Translations under genes and position numbers: made by a program
The notes under the pieces: generated by a model
Seen by the model: the letters and a program-made list of their open reading frames with translations, nothing else
What the model was told of the DNA's origin: nothing
Database searches by the model: none
In this document: piece by piece, positions 26,753 to 36,736 of the stretch
Numbering within the stretch: position 1 is the stretch's first letter
Layout: each line of letters opens with the position of its first letter
Assembly (NCBI GenBank): GCA_017936285.1
Contig: JAGBFU010000080.1
Coordinates: forward strand, 1 to 52,284
DNA length: 52,284 nt
Direction of reading: 5' to 3'
From: Marinifilaceae bacterium
GTDB lineage: Bacteria > Bacteroidota > Bacteroidia > Bacteroidales > Marinifilaceae

Positions 26753-26760
26753 CAAAGTTA
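26753..26760 (-). promoter_or_regulatory. -7 promoter element four bases before the recF start
   Basis: The minus strand reads TAACTTTG followed by CCCT and the recF ATG. A transcript start the usual few bases after the element would fall at or next to the start codon. No good -33 is present. Confidence 0.5.
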
Positions 26761-26770
26761 TGGGAAATTC

Positions 26771-26801
26771 TTGGAAACTAACGGAAAAAAACGTAATTTC
26801 G
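26771..26801 (+). promoter_or_regulatory. Promoter of the TPR membrane protein gene
   Basis: TTG (26771-26773) and TAATTTCG (26794-26801) are 20 bases apart. The element is a one-mismatch -7 box. The position argues that the gene starts at the ATG at 26829, not at the in-frame ATG at 26760, which lies upstream of the promoter. Confidence 0.55.
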
Positions 26802-26828
26802 CACCTTGAAAATAAAAAGTATTTAACT

Positions 26829-27518
26829 ATGTCTAAGAAAATAGAGGAAAAAGAGGACGGATTCTCACAGGTTGAGAAGAGTCTGACTGCCGGCGAGCAG
26901 TTCATTGAGAAGAATCAGAAGTTGATTATCAGATCGGTAATCGGTATTTTGGTAGTTTTGGTTGCTGTTTTCGGATGGAAAAAATACATCTATGAGCCAA
27001 ACGTAACCGAGGCAGAGAATCAGATCTATACAGCACAACAATACTTCGAGGCTGATTCATTCAATTTGGCATTGAACGGAGATGGTAACGCATTGGGATT
27101 CCTTGATATCGCAGACCAGTACAGTTCAACTCCAAGCGGAAACCTTGCTAACCTTTACTGCGGAATCTGCTACTTGAAATTGGGTGAGTACCAGAACGCA
27201 ATTGACTATTTGTCAAAGTTCTCATCAGATGACGCTTTGTTAGGCAATATGGCAAAAGCAAATATGGGAGATGCCTATATGGAGCTTGGAGATTTCCAAA
27301 AGGCAGCTAAGATGTATGACGAGGCTGCATCTTCAAATGTAAACAAACTTACAACTCCACAGTTCATGTTGAAGAAGGGTATTGCATTGATGCAGGCTAA
27401 TGACAATGAGGCAGCTGTTAAGGTATTCGAGACTATCGCTTCAGAGTACCCTGAATTTGCTGATGACATCCAGGTACAGATTGAGAAGTACATCTCAAAT
27501 GCCAAATACTCTAAGTAA
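26829..27518 (+). CDS. TPR-containing inner-membrane protein (YfgM-like)
   Basis: 229 aa from the ATG at 26829; an in-frame ATG 69 bases earlier lies ahead of the promoter and is rejected. An N-terminal cytoplasmic segment, one membrane helix (LIIRSVIGILVVLVAVFGW), then tetratricopeptide repeats: GNLANLYCGICYLKLGEYQNAIDYL, MAKANMGDAYMELGDFQKAAKMYDEA, FMLKKGIALMQANDNEAAVKVFETI. The layout resembles YfgM/AncA, which assists periplasmic folding near SecYEG; function here is inferred. It ends at a strong bidirectional hairpin. Confidence 0.83.
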   Translation: MSKKIEEKEDGFSQVEKSLTAGEQFIEKNQKLIIRSVIGILVVLVAVFGWKKYIYEPNVTEAENQIYTAQQYFEADSFNLALNGDGNALGFLDIADQYSSTPSGNLANLYCGICYLKLGEYQNAIDYLSKFSSDDALLGNMAKANMGDAYMELGDFQKAAKMYDEAASSNVNKLTTPQFMLKKGIALMQANDNEAAVKVFETIASEYPEFADDIQVQIEKYISNAKYSK

Positions 27519-27548
27519 TAACTAATTCTTATTTTTTAATGATAGAGA

Positions 27549-27580
27549 GGGGGCGACTCATTGAGTCGCCCCCCTTATTT
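27549..27580. terminator. Bidirectional terminator hairpin between the TPR gene and korB
   Basis: GGGGGCGACTC (27549-27559) pairs with GAGTCGCCCCC (27563-27573), a perfect 11-bp GC-rich stem with loop ATT. It is followed on the plus strand by TTATTTG. The genes on either side converge on it. Confidence 0.85.
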
Positions 27581-27597
27581 GTGTCAGTAAAATCTAT

Positions 27598-28611
27598 TTA
27601 CTTAACCTCCCAGGTATCACCGCTATTCAACAAATCATTCATACAACGAATCTTTGAGATAGCCTTAACCTCGGCAATCTGATCATCGAGAGCCTGATCA
27701 TAAGTCTTTGCAGGCACATCTCTGATTACTCCCAAAGCAACCGGGAACTCAGGAGCCTTCATATGAACAAGCATCCAATGGATTGATGGATCCTCAGAAT
27801 GAGCATCATGAATCAGAATATCATCCTCTGTAATGCCATCCTTACCTATCTCTACCACCTTCAACAATCCATGATCAAGAACAATTCCTTTATCCTTATT
27901 CTTACCAAATATCATTGGCTCTCCATGATGCAAAACCAACTGACGATCCTCCTTCACCTCTTTATCTGTTACTGCAGCATGAGCTCCATCGGCAAAAATT
28001 ACACAATTCTGAAGAACCTCCACAATTGATGTTCCCTTATGAAGAACTCCCGCCTTAATAACCTCGGCTGTCAAAGCAACATTTACGTCAATTGAACGAG
28101 CAAAGAACTTACCCTGAGCACCAATACACAACTCTCCAGGATTGAAAGGGATCTCAATTGTTCCGTACGGAGAACTCTTTGTCTTGGTTCCCATCTTTGT
28201 TGTTGGAGAGTATTGACCCTTGGTCAATCCATAAATCTCATTATTGAAAAGAAGAGTGGTAATATCTACATTCCTTCTGATCAAGTGGATAAAATGGTTA
28301 CCACCGATAGCAAGAGCATCACCATCACCTGAAACCTGCAAAATATTAAGATCTCTGTTGGCATTTTTTGCTCCTGATGCAATAGCAGCTGCACGTCCGT
28401 GAATTGTATGGAATCCATAAGTACCCATATAATAAGGGAAACGAGAAGAACATCCGATACCGGAAATCACAGCCCATGACTCCTTCGGAAAATCCAACTC
28501 AGCCATTGCTCTTTGAACGGAATTGATAATTCCATGGTCTCCACAACCCGGACACCAACGAACCTGCTGATCGCTCTTAAAATCTTTAGCTGTATAATTA
28601 TGTTGTGACAT
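27598..28611 (-). CDS. korB: 2-oxoacid:ferredoxin oxidoreductase, beta subunit
   Basis: 337-aa thiamine-diphosphate subunit. Motifs: RWCPGCGDHGIINSVQ near the N-terminus (cysteines for the iron-sulfur cluster), SGIGCSSRFPYYM, HGRAAAIASGAK, and the ThDP/Mg motif SGDGDALAIGGNHFIHLIRRN with NNEIYGLTKGQ. With the alpha subunit it converts a 2-oxoacid (2-oxoglutarate most likely) and CoA to acyl-CoA, CO2 and reduced ferredoxin, the anaerobic replacement for the dehydrogenase complex. It starts 11 bases after korA. Confidence 0.92.
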   Translation of the reverse strand: MSQHNYTAKDFKSDQQVRWCPGCGDHGIINSVQRAMAELDFPKESWAVISGIGCSSRFPYYMGTYGFHTIHGRAAAIASGAKNANRDLNILQVSGDGDALAIGGNHFIHLIRRNVDITTLLFNNEIYGLTKGQYSPTTKMGTKTKSSPYGTIEIPFNPGELCIGAQGKFFARSIDVNVALTAEVIKAGVLHKGTSIVEVLQNCVIFADGAHAAVTDKEVKEDRQLVLHHGEPMIFGKNKDKGIVLDHGLLKVVEIGKDGITEDDILIHDAHSEDPSIHWMLVHMKAPEFPVALGVIRDVPAKTYDQALDDQIAEVKAISKIRCMNDLLNSGDTWEVK

Positions 28612-28622
28612 ATATTCCCAAA

Positions 28623-30467
28623 TTAAGCGTTGAACAATTCTGAAATCTTCTCCTTAAGCTCAACAACAGTGAATGGCAAACCTGCCACCTTATTGCACTG
28701 ATAGAAATTGATTCCCGGACACTTGCTTCTCAAATAGTTTGCAAATTGTCCTAAGTTAAGCTCACATACAATAATCTTCTTGTACTTAGCAAGAATATCC
28801 AATGTATTCTTTGGAAGAGGATTGATATAGTTGAAATGAGCCAAACTTACATCCTTACCCTCCTCACGCAACTCCTTAACTGCTGAGTACAGGTGACCAT
28901 AAGTTCCACCCCATCCTACAACCAAAACCTCACCGCCATTCTCATTACCATAAACCTCCTGAGCAGGAATATAGTCAGCAATCTTTGCAACCTTAGCCTC
29001 ACGTAAATCTGTCATCACCTGGTGATTCTCTGGAACGTAACTGATAGTTCCGGTGATATTCATCTTCTCCAGACCACCAATTCTGTGCTCACAGCCCTTT
29101 GTTCCGGGAACTGCATGCTTACGAACCAAAGTCTCAGGATCACGAGCATATGGCTGATAAGCCTCTCCAGCCTTTGCACGCTGAACCTTAATCTCCGGTA
29201 AATTATCCATATTTGGAATCAACCATGGCTGTGCTCCGTTAGCTAGGAATCCATCAGTCAAAAGAATAACCGGGGTCATATGCTCCTGAGCAATCTTACC
29301 TGCCATAAATGCATAGTCGAAGCAGTTTCCTGATGTACTTGCTGCAACTACAGGCATTGGACACTCTCCGTTTCTACCATAAAGAGCCTGCATCAAATCA
29401 GACTGCTCAGTCTTGGTTGGAAGACCTGTTGACGGGCCTCCACGCTGAACATCAACAATTACCAATGGTAACTCAGCCATAACTGCCAAACCGGCAGCCT
29501 CAGACTTCAACGCCAAACCAGGTCCTGATGTTGTTGTAACTGCAAAATTACCCGCATAACTTGCACCAATTGCGGTACAGATTCCTGCAATCTCGTCCTC
29601 AGCCTGATAAGTCTTTGCTCCCAAATCTCTACGCAAAGCTAACTCATGCAGAATATCTGTAGCTGGAGTAATAGGGTAAGAACCACAGAAAAGTGGCAAA
29701 CCAGCCTTCTCTGCTGCTGCCAACAATCCCCAGGCAGTAGCCTTATTACCTGTGATAGAGCGATATTTACCCTTAACAATATTTGCAGGAGCAACCTTGA
29801 AATGAGAAGCTAAAGCGTGTACATTCTCGGCATAGTTAAATCCAGCCTTCAAAACGGTCTTGTTTGCCTCAGCGATTTGTGGTTTCTTCGCAAATTTATA
29901 GTTGAAGAACTCCTCTGTGTGGTTTGTTGGAGTATCAAACATCCAATAAACCATACCCAACGCAAACATATTTTTACAACGTACAATCGACTTCTGATCA
30001 AGTCCTGAATCCTTCAACGCCTCCTCTGTAAGAGTTGTAATCTTTACAGGAATCAGATTATAATCTGTCAATGACTGATCTGTAAGTGGATCCTTCTCGT
30101 AACCTGCCTTCTCTAAATTCTTATCGATAAACGCATCGGTATCAACAATAATGGTTCCACCCTTCTTAGCCCAACGCAAATTTGCCTTAAGCGCTGCAGG
30201 ATTCATTGCGATCAATACATCTGCATAATCTCCCGGGGTAGTAATCTTCTCATCACCAATGTGTACCTGGAAACCTGACACACCACCAACAGTTCCTTGA
30301 GGAGCTCTGATTTCTGCAGGATAATCAGGGAAAGTTGCTACATCATTACCGAACAACGCAGTAGTATCTGAGAACTGCTGTCCGGTCAACTGCATGCCAT
30401 CGCCGGAATCTCCGGAAAAACGGATGACAACATCATGTTTTTTGATAACTTGTGCCTCTTGACTCAT
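28623..30467 (-). CDS. korA: 2-oxoacid:ferredoxin oxidoreductase, fused gamma-alpha subunit
   Basis: 614 aa from the ATG at 30467 (MSQEAQVIKKHDVV). A longer frame opens at a GTG at 30497, but that is only one base from the -7 element, so it is rejected. Residues about 10-190 are the gamma domain (RFSGDSGDGMQLTGQQF...GVSGFQVHIG). The alpha domain follows (KATAWGLLAAAEKAGLPLFCGSYPITPATDILHEL, YQAEDEIAGICTAIGASYAG, TTTSGPGLALKSEAAGLA, QRGGPSTGLPTKTEQSDL). This gamma-alpha fusion is the KorA/KGOR form. Two-gene operon with korB. Confidence 0.92.
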   Translation of the reverse strand: MSQEAQVIKKHDVVIRFSGDSGDGMQLTGQQFSDTTALFGNDVATFPDYPAEIRAPQGTVGGVSGFQVHIGDEKITTPGDYADVLIAMNPAALKANLRWAKKGGTIIVDTDAFIDKNLEKAGYEKDPLTDQSLTDYNLIPVKITTLTEEALKDSGLDQKSIVRCKNMFALGMVYWMFDTPTNHTEEFFNYKFAKKPQIAEANKTVLKAGFNYAENVHALASHFKVAPANIVKGKYRSITGNKATAWGLLAAAEKAGLPLFCGSYPITPATDILHELALRRDLGAKTYQAEDEIAGICTAIGASYAGNFAVTTTSGPGLALKSEAAGLAVMAELPLVIVDVQRGGPSTGLPTKTEQSDLMQALYGRNGECPMPVVAASTSGNCFDYAFMAGKIAQEHMTPVILLTDGFLANGAQPWLIPNMDNLPEIKVQRAKAGEAYQPYARDPETLVRKHAVPGTKGCEHRIGGLEKMNITGTISYVPENHQVMTDLREAKVAKIADYIPAQEVYGNENGGEVLVVGWGGTYGHLYSAVKELREEGKDVSLAHFNYINPLPKNTLDILAKYKKIIVCELNLGQFANYLRSKCPGINFYQCNKVAGLPFTVVELKEKISELFNA

Positions 30468-30498
30468 GTTTCTCGAAATTTTATTGCTGTATAACACA

Positions 30499-30530
30499 CA
30501 AATTTAGTCAAAAAAACATTGGTTAATCAA
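30499..30530 (-). promoter_or_regulatory. korAB promoter
   Basis: On the minus strand TTG (30528-30530) and TAAATTTG (30499-30506) are 21 bases apart. The leader to the ATG at 30467 would be about 25 bases. Confidence 0.7.
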
Positions 30531-30549
30531 GAAAAACTAAAAAAAATAA

Positions 30550-30582
30550 ATAAAAAAGAGGTGTGACATACATCACACCTCT
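30550..30582 (-). terminator. Terminator of the ribosomal protein block
   Basis: On the minus strand AGAGGTGTGA (30573-30582) pairs with TCACACCTCT (30557-30566) around a six-base loop, then a T-rich run continues for about 20 bases. It lies 28 bases after rplQ and ends the alpha-operon transcript. Confidence 0.9.
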
Positions 30583-30609
30583 ATATGTTGGTATTTTTTA
30601 TACCAAAGA

Positions 30610-31095
30610 TTACTTTGTCTCCTCTGCAACAGTCTCAGTAGCAACCTCCTCAGCCTTAGGAGCCTCAACACTCTTCTTAGAAGAACGTCTTGTTCTTGGC
30701 TTCTTGGTCTCTACGCTCTTAGCTACAGTATAAGTTGTATTGTAATCAACCAACTCAATGATACACATCTCTGCGTTATCACCGATACGGTTACCTGTCT
30801 TCAAAATACGAGTATAACCTCCTGGACGGTTGATAATTTTTGGAGCAATCTCGCCAAACAACTCAACAATAGCCTCTTTCTGCTTTAGGTAGCTGAATAC
30901 TACACGACGGCTATTTGTGTTGTCATTCTTACTCTTTGTAATAAGTGGCTCCACATACATTTTAAGAGCCTTTGCTTTTGCCACTGTTGTGCTGATACGC
31001 TTGTGCATAATCAATGACACTGCCATATTAGCAAGCATTGCCTTTCTGTGAGCACTGCTTCTGGTCAAGTGGTTGAATTTCTTTTTATGATTCAT
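30610..31095 (-). CDS. rplQ: 50S ribosomal protein L17
   Basis: 161 aa. The core ([38 protein letters not shown]...[27 protein letters not shown]) covers about 120 residues. An extra Lys/Glu/Ala-rich tail of about 40 residues ([19 protein letters not shown]...) is typical of Bacteroidota. Last gene of the block, five bases after rpoA, followed by a strong terminator. Confidence 0.96.
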   Translation of the reverse strand: MNHKKKFNHLTRSSAHRKAMLANMAVSLIMHKRISTTVAKAKALKMYVEPLITKSKNDNTNSRRVVFSYLKQKEAIVELFGEIAPKIINRPGGYTRILKTGNRIGDNAEMCIIELVDYNTTYTVAKSVETKKPRTRRSSKKSVEAPKAEEVATETVAEETK

Positions 31096-31100
31096 GGTAA

Positions 31101-32093
31101 TTATTCCTTATCTAATTTATACTTAGCAACATCCATTCCAAACTCCAAGTTGTTGTTTGCAAGGAGTGCCTCCAACTCAGTCAAAGACTTCTTACCGAAA
31201 TTACGGAACTTAAGAAGATCTGACTTATTCAAGCAGCATAACTCTCCAAGAGTCTCAACATCTGCCTGTTTTAGACAATTCAATGCTCTAACGGAAAGAT
31301 CCAACTCCACCAACTTTGTCTTAAGAAGCTGACGCATATGAAGAACCTCCTCGTCAAACTCCTCAACATCATAACCATTCTCCTGTTGCAATGAGATCTT
31401 CTCATTTGAGAACATCATGAAGTGGTGAATCAAAATCTTAGCTGCCTCCTCTAAGGCATTTGTAGGATTTATCGAACCATCTGTATCAATCTCAAGGGTC
31501 AAGCGCTCGTAATCTGTCTTACCCTCTACTCGATAGTTATCGATATCAATCTTAACATTCTTAATTGGAGTATAAATTGAATCGATTGGAATAAATCCCT
31601 CCACAGCATCTACTGGCAAGTTCTCTGTGCTGGGAACATAACCGCGTCCCTTATTAATTGTCAACTCCATCTTGAAATTAACCGAAGGATCCATATTACA
31701 GATCACCAAATCGGTATTCAAAACCTCGAAACCACTTAAGAAGCGATTAATATCACCGGCAGTAAAAGTATCCTGACCAGAAATTAGAACAGTCAGTTTC
31801 TCACCCTCAACATCCTCGGTCTTTCTTTTAAAACGAACCTTCTTAAGGTTAAGGATAATCTCTGTAACATCCTCTATTACGCCGGGAATTGTAGCAAATT
31901 CATGCGCAACACCATCGATTTTGATTCCGGTGATAGCAAAACCCTCAAGTGAAGAGATGAGGATTCTTCTTAGCGCATTTCCAATTGTCATACCATAACC
32001 AGGCTCCAATGGACGGAATTCAAACTTACCGTAAGAATCCGTTGACTCGAGCATGATTAATTCATCCGGCTTCTGGAAAGCTAATATTGCCAT
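31101..32093 (-). CDS. rpoA: DNA-directed RNA polymerase alpha subunit
   Basis: 330 aa. The N-terminal dimerisation domain shows [39 protein letters not shown], and the C-terminal domain shows [48 protein letters not shown]. The linker between them is intact. Alpha nucleates core polymerase assembly and its CTD contacts activators. It follows rpsD by 18 bases in the usual alpha-operon order. Confidence 0.98.
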   Translation of the reverse strand: MAILAFQKPDELIMLESTDSYGKFEFRPLEPGYGMTIGNALRRILISSLEGFAITGIKIDGVAHEFATIPGVIEDVTEIILNLKKVRFKRKTEDVEGEKLTVLISGQDTFTAGDINRFLSGFEVLNTDLVICNMDPSVNFKMELTINKGRGYVPSTENLPVDAVEGFIPIDSIYTPIKNVKIDIDNYRVEGKTDYERLTLEIDTDGSINPTNALEEAAKILIHHFMMFSNEKISLQQENGYDVEEFDEEVLHMRQLLKTKLVELDLSVRALNCLKQADVETLGELCCLNKSDLLKFRNFGKKSLTELEALLANNNLEFGMDVAKYKLDKE

Positions 32094-32111
32094 AACTTAT
32101 CTATCTATTTA

Positions 32112-32720
32112 TTACTTAGAATACAACTCAACGATTGCCTGCTCCTTAATGTTCTCAGGAATCTCTGTACGCTCAGGAACATTCAAGAACTTACCAGCCA
32201 TTGCAGTGTTATCCCACTCCAACCAGCTGTACTTGCTAACTGTATTTGATCTCAATGAATCAGCAATTACCTCCAATGCCTTTGACTTCTCACGAACGCC
32301 AACTACATCACCAACTGATACCATAGCAGAAGGAATATTACAAACCTTACCGTTCAATACAATGTGACGGTGAGAAACCAACTGACGAGCAGCTGCATGT
32401 GTAGGAGCAATACCCAAACGATAAACAACGTTATCCAAACGACGCTCCAAGAACTGCAACAACACCTCACCGGTTACACCCTCTGCACGAGATGCTTTAT
32501 CAAACAAATTGCGGAATTGTTTCTCCAACAAACCGTATGTATATTTTGCCTTTTGTTTCTCTTTCAACTGTACACCGTACTCAGAAATTTTTCTTCTACG
32601 ACGAGCCAAACCATGCTGTCCTGAAGGATAATTTCTCTTCTCAAGAGCCTTATCCGGGCCATAAATTGGCTCTCCGAACTTTCTGGCAATTTTAGACTTA
32701 GGTCCTGTATATCTAGCCAT
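32112..32720 (-). CDS. rpsD: 30S ribosomal protein S4
   Basis: 202 aa. The start [21 protein letters not shown] and the S4 RNA-binding domain [34 protein letters not shown] are diagnostic. There are no zinc cysteines at the N-terminus. S4 starts 30S assembly and in E. coli represses its own operon; no such site could be identified here. Between rpsK and rpoA. Confidence 0.97.
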   Translation of the reverse strand: MARYTGPKSKIARKFGEPIYGPDKALEKRNYPSGQHGLARRRRKISEYGVQLKEKQKAKYTYGLLEKQFRNLFDKASRAEGVTGEVLLQFLERRLDNVVYRLGIAPTHAAARQLVSHRHIVLNGKVCNIPSAMVSVGDVVGVREKSKALEVIADSLRSNTVSKYSWLEWDNTAMAGKFLNVPERTEIPENIKEQAIVELYSK

Positions 32721-32754
32721 TTCTAATATCTATTTAAGATTAACACTCTAACAA

Positions 32755-33144
32755 TTATACTCTTCTACGTTTCGGAGGACGACAACCATTGTGTGGTAGT
32801 GGAGTAACGTCAATAATCTCAGAAACCTCGATACCAACCTGGTTAACCGAGCGAACTGCAGACTCACGTCCGTTACCAGGACCTGAAACATATACTTTAG
32901 CCTTTCTCATACCCAAATCAAATGCTACCTTTGCACAATCTGTAGCAGCCATCTGAGCAGCGTACGGAGTGTTCTTCTTAGAACCTCTGAATCCCATCTT
33001 ACCGGCTGAAGACCAAGAGATAACCTGTCCGGTTGCATTGGTCATTGAGACGATAATGTTATTAAATGAGGAATGAACGTGTACCTGTCCCACGGCCTCA
33101 ACTTTAACGAGCCGCTTCTTACTTGATGTAGACTTCTTTGCCAT
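32755..33144 (-). CDS. rpsK: 30S ribosomal protein S11
   Basis: 129 aa. Family core: [46 protein letters not shown] and [17 protein letters not shown], ending [10 protein letters not shown]. It sits on the 30S platform near the mRNA exit. Twelve bases after rpsM. Confidence 0.97.
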   Translation of the reverse strand: MAKKSTSSKKRLVKVEAVGQVHVHSSFNNIIVSMTNATGQVISWSSAGKMGFRGSKKNTPYAAQMAATDCAKVAFDLGMRKAKVYVSGPGNGRESAVRSVNQVGIEVSEIIDVTPLPHNGCRPPKRRRV

Positions 33145-33156
33145 AATTCACTTCAA

Positions 33157-33534
33157 TTATTTAGTTGCTTTCTTCTTGTTTGCAACTGTTTTCTTCTTAC
33201 CCTTTCTTGTACGGGCGTTGTTCTTTGTACTCTGACCTCTTACAGGCAATCCCAAACGGTGTCTGATTCCACGGTAACAACCGATATCCATCAAACGCTT
33301 AATGTTCATTTGGATTACAGATCTCAACTCACCTTCAACCTTGTACTCTGAATTAATCACTTTACGTACGGCTGCGAGTTGGTCATCATTCCAATCCTGC
33401 ACTTTTGTGTCAAAATCGATGCCGGCTTCTGTCAAGATAGCACGGGCACTGCTTCTACCTATACCGAAGATATAGGTCAAGGCGATCTCTCCTCTCTTTT
33501 TAGAGGGCAAATCCACACCTACGATTCTTGCCAT
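33157..33534 (-). CDS. rpsM: 30S ribosomal protein S13
   Basis: 125 aa. [34 protein letters not shown] and [27 protein letters not shown] are family signatures. The lysine-rich tail reaches the decoding region in other bacteria. First small-subunit gene after rpmJ. Confidence 0.97.
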   Translation of the reverse strand: MARIVGVDLPSKKRGEIALTYIFGIGRSSARAILTEAGIDFDTKVQDWNDDQLAAVRKVINSEYKVEGELRSVIQMNIKRLMDIGCYRGIRHRLGLPVRGQSTKNNARTRKGKKKTVANKKKATK

Positions 33535-33563
33535 AAATGATCTCTTATTAAATAATGAATTAA

Positions 33564-33680
33564 TTAACCCTGACGTTGTTTGAACTTAGGGTTCTTTTTG
33601 GTAATGACGTAAACCACGCCGTTTCTTTTAACAATCTTGCAATCAGCACTACGCTTCTTGACTGATGGTCTAACTTTCAT
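33564..33680 (-). CDS. rpmJ: 50S ribosomal protein L36
   Basis: 38 aa, too short for standard frame lists but certain: [17 protein letters not shown] at the start and [11 protein letters not shown] at the end. It keeps one Cys but lacks the CxxC...H set, so it is the zinc-free form usual in Bacteroidota. It lies between infA (12 bases upstream) and rpsM (29 bases downstream). Confidence 0.96.
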   Translation of the reverse strand: MKVRPSVKKRSADCKIVKRNGVVYVITKKNPKFKQRQG

Positions 33681-33692
33681 ATTCTTGTTAAT

Positions 33693-33914
33693 TTAGTTTT
33701 TGTATCTAAATGAAATACGTCCTTTGGTCAAATCATAAGGCGACATATCAACTCTTACTCTGTCACCGGGAAGAATCTTAATGTAGTGCATTCTCATCTT
33801 TCCTGAAATATGAGCAATAATCTCATGTCCATTTTCTAACTTCACCTTGAACATTGCATTAGACAATGCCTCGGTAATAACTCCATCTTGTTCAATTGAG
33901 GGCTGTTTTGCCAT
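33693..33914 (-). CDS. infA: Translation initiation factor IF-1
   Basis: 73-aa S1/OB-fold protein that blocks the ribosomal A site during initiation. Family features: [65 protein letters not shown]. Seven bases after map, ahead of rpmJ. Confidence 0.97.
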   Translation of the reverse strand: MAKQPSIEQDGVITEALSNAMFKVKLENGHEIIAHISGKMRMHYIKILPGDRVRVDMSPYDLTKGRISFRYKN

Positions 33915-33921
33915 ACTAACC

Positions 33922-34698
33922 TTATAAATTTAAAACCTCTTCAACATATTGAAATGATGATAGAATCTCAGCTCTCCCCTTTGCAACAGCAACTGTATGC
34001 TCAAAGTGAGCCGAGGGTTTGCCATCTCTTGTTCTGATTGTCCACCCATCTCTATTCATTACAACAAAGCGCTCTCCTAAATTAATCATGGGTTCAATAG
34101 CGATTACCATACCCTCCTTTAATTTTGAGCCCTGACCTCTGCTACCATAATTTGGAACCTGAGGGTCTTCATGCAACTCTTTTCCGACTCCGTGTCCAAC
34201 CAATTCACGTACCACCGAGTAGCCACGTGATTCACAATAATTCTGAACGGCAGAACCAATATCACCAATTCTACGACCAACAACCGCCTGTTCTATTCCT
34301 TTGTAAAGAGCCTCCTTAGTTGCAACAAGTAGATTGTGAACTTCGGGACTAACCTCTCCAACCTCGAAAGTGTAGGCGCTATCGCCGTAATAACCATTTT
34401 TAAGAACTCCACAGTCAACCGAGACTATGTCGCCTTCTTGGAGTATCCTCTTTGCAGACGGAATTCCATGAACTACCTCGTCATTTACAGAAATGCAGAG
34501 AGTATTCGGGAAGCCTCCATATCCAAGAAAACCGGGAACCGCACCGTTAGAGCGAATAAACTCCTCCGCTACAGCATCCAATTCTAACGTAGAAATCCCC
34601 GGACGAATGATTTTTGCTACCTCGCCCAGAGTTTTTCCTACAAGTAAGTTACTCTCTCTGAGTAACTCTATCTCTTCTTTTGTTTTTTCCGAAAACAT
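33922..34698 (-). CDS. map: Methionine aminopeptidase, type I
   Basis: 258-aa cytoplasmic metalloprotease removing initiator methionine from nascent proteins. The M24 metal ligands are all present: Asp95 (VDCG), Asp106 (GDSAYT), His169 (GHGVG), Glu202 (AIEPM) and Glu233 (HFEHTVAV), with His77 in HGIP. It lies 45 bases after secY. Confidence 0.96.
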   Translation of the reverse strand: MFSEKTKEEIELLRESNLLVGKTLGEVAKIIRPGISTLELDAVAEEFIRSNGAVPGFLGYGGFPNTLCISVNDEVVHGIPSAKRILQEGDIVSVDCGVLKNGYYGDSAYTFEVGEVSPEVHNLLVATKEALYKGIEQAVVGRRIGDIGSAVQNYCESRGYSVVRELVGHGVGKELHEDPQVPNYGSRGQGSKLKEGMVIAIEPMINLGERFVVMNRDGWTIRTRDGKPSAHFEHTVAVAKGRAEILSSFQYVEEVLNL

Positions 34699-34743
34699 GC
34701 CGCAAAATTACGACATATTTTCGAATTAAACAAATAGTATTTA

Positions 34744-36039
34744 TTAGATATTTCTACCCTTAAACTTACCTGATCCCATCAAACCATCATAGTGATGCAT
34801 TCTCAAGTGAGAGTCAATCTGCTGAACTGTATCAAGTACAACTCCAACCAAAATCAACAACGATGTACCACCGTAGAAACTTGCAAACTGGTTTGATACT
34901 CCACAACTCATTGCGATAGCAGGCATGATTGCAACCAACCCAAGGAAGATAGAACCTGGCAATGTGATTCTAGACATGATTGAGTCAAGGAACTCCATTG
35001 TTTTTCTTCCAGGCTTAACTCCAGGAATGAAACCACCATTCTTCTTCATCTCCTCTGACATCATCAAAGGATTAACAGTAATAGCTGTGTAGAAGTAGGT
35101 GAATACCACAATAAGAATGAAGAATGTAACATTATATGCTACACTGGTCATATCAGAAAAAGCAGCAACGAAACCACTACCACCCTCAATGTTTGAGAAA
35201 CTTGCGAATGATACAGGCAACAACATCAATGCCTGAGCAAAGATGATTGGCATAACTCCTGCTGCATTAATCTTCAAAGGGATGTACTGACGGACTCCAC
35301 CATACTGCTTGTTACCAACGATACGCTTAGCGTACTGTACAGGCACCTTTCTTGTTCCCTGAACCAACATAATTGTTGCACAGAATACCAAGAAGAGGAA
35401 TACAAGCTCTATCAAGAAGCCCATCAAACCTGAAGAGACCTTAGATACCAACTCCGAATAGAAAGCGAATGGCAAACGAGCAACAATACCAATCATAATG
35501 ATGATAGATACTCCATTACCAATTCCTCTGTCTGTAATGCGTTCACCTAACCACAGGATAAACATTGATCCGGCAGCCATAGCCAACAGAGCCAAGAATT
35601 CAGATTGTACCTCAATATTCTGAGCGCTCAGGTTCTTCAAATAGGCATAACCCTGCAACAACAAAAGAACCACTGTCAGATAGCGTGTAATCTGATTGAT
35701 TTTACGACGTCCACTCTCGCCCTCGCGCTGTAAACGCTGGAAATATGGAACCGCAATTCCCAAAAGCTGAACTACGATTGATGCCGAAATGTACGGCATA
35801 ATTCCCAATGCGAAGATTGATGCCTGAGAGAACGCTCCTCCAGAGAACATATCCAACAAACCCAACACTCCGTTATCTGCTGTTTGCTGTGAAAGTGCAG
35901 CCAAGTGCTCAGTATCAACTCCTGGCAATACAATCTCGGTTCCCAAACGGTAAACCAAGATCAAACCAAGAGTTGTCAGAATTCTCTGACGCAACTCGGT
36001 TGTCTTCCAGATTTCCTGTATTTTAGTAATAAACTTCAT
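34744..36039 (-). CDS. secY: Protein translocase subunit SecY
   Basis: 431-aa channel protein with about ten membrane helices. Signatures: PYISASIVVQLL, RYLTVVLLLLQGYAYL, GNGVSIIIMIGIVARLP, RKVPVQYAKR, and FIPGVKPGRKTMEFLDSIMSRITLPGSIFLGLVAI. It forms the Sec pore with SecE and SecG; secG and secDF are elsewhere in the window. In the spc order between rplO and map. Confidence 0.98.
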   Translation of the reverse strand: MKFITKIQEIWKTTELRQRILTTLGLILVYRLGTEIVLPGVDTEHLAALSQQTADNGVLGLLDMFSGGAFSQASIFALGIMPYISASIVVQLLGIAVPYFQRLQREGESGRRKINQITRYLTVVLLLLQGYAYLKNLSAQNIEVQSEFLALLAMAAGSMFILWLGERITDRGIGNGVSIIIMIGIVARLPFAFYSELVSKVSSGLMGFLIELVFLFLVFCATIMLVQGTRKVPVQYAKRIVGNKQYGGVRQYIPLKINAAGVMPIIFAQALMLLPVSFASFSNIEGGSGFVAAFSDMTSVAYNVTFFILIVVFTYFYTAITVNPLMMSEEMKKNGGFIPGVKPGRKTMEFLDSIMSRITLPGSIFLGLVAIMPAIAMSCGVSNQFASFYGGTSLLILVGVVLDTVQQIDSHLRMHHYDGLMGSGKFKGRNI

Positions 36040-36066
36040 AACGGTCTATTCGTTATTATGATTCAA

Positions 36067-36513
36067 TTATAATACCTCTACTGAACCGCCGGCAGCCTCA
36101 ATTGCTGCAATAGCTGATTTAGAGAAAGCATCTGCTTGTACTGTCAATTTAGCAGTCAAAGCTCCATCACCCAAAATCTTTACCAAATCATTCTTTGATA
36201 CCAATCCTGCAGCGATAAGAACCTCCTTGTCAACAACAGTAATATTATCACGCTCTGCCAATGCCTGCAACATGCTAATGTTGATAGCCTTGTACTCAAC
36301 TCTGTTCAAAGATTTGAAACCGAACTTTGGCAAACGTCTCTGAAGAGGCATCTGTCCACCCTCGAAACCAATCTTAGTGTGATAACCTGATCTTGACTTA
36401 GCTCCCTTGTGTCCTCTTCCTGAGGTTCCTGCATAACCTGAACCTTGACCACGTCCCAAACGACGATCGTGGTGAGTTGATCCACAAGCAGGTTTTAAGT
36501 TATTCAATTCCAT
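36067..36513 (-). CDS. rplO: 50S ribosomal protein L15
   Basis: 148 aa. Family N-terminus MELNNLKPACGSTHHDRRLGRGQGSGYAGTSGRGHKGAKSRSG, and PLQRRLPKFGFKS. It helps organise late 50S assembly. 28 bases after rpmD, 27 before secY. Confidence 0.96.
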   Translation of the reverse strand: MELNNLKPACGSTHHDRRLGRGQGSGYAGTSGRGHKGAKSRSGYHTKIGFEGGQMPLQRRLPKFGFKSLNRVEYKAINISMLQALAERDNITVVDKEVLIAAGLVSKNDLVKILGDGALTAKLTVQADAFSKSAIAAIEAAGGSVEVL

Positions 36514-36541
36514 TATATTTTCAGATTATAATGTTACAAAA

Positions 36542-36724
36542 TTATTTTACCTCCTCAACTTTCAACAAGTGCTTCACCTTGTTAACCATACCCAAAATCT
36601 GTGGGCAAGCCTCCTTTACAACACTGCTGTTAGTCTTGTTCAATCCCAAAGCCTTCAACGTACTAATCTGAGACTTATCGCTTCCGATTTTACTCTTTAC
36701 CAATGTAATTTTAATCTGTGCCAT
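36542..36724 (-). CDS. rpmD: 50S ribosomal protein L30
   Basis: 60 aa. [33 protein letters not shown] is the compact bacterial L30 fold; the C-terminus reads [17 protein letters not shown]. Between rpsE and rplO. Confidence 0.95.
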   Translation of the reverse strand: MAQIKITLVKSKIGSDKSQISTLKALGLNKTNSSVVKEACPQILGMVNKVKHLLKVEEVK

Positions 36725-36736
36725 AACTCCTGATCT

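Noticed and set aside
26760..26828. N-terminal extension of the TPR protein from an ATG at 26760
   Set aside because: This ATG precedes the predicted promoter and the extra residues do not look like a signal or membrane sequence.
30468..30497. GTG start ten codons upstream for korA
   Set aside because: The GTG is one base from the -7 element, before any likely transcript start; the Met at 30467 fits.
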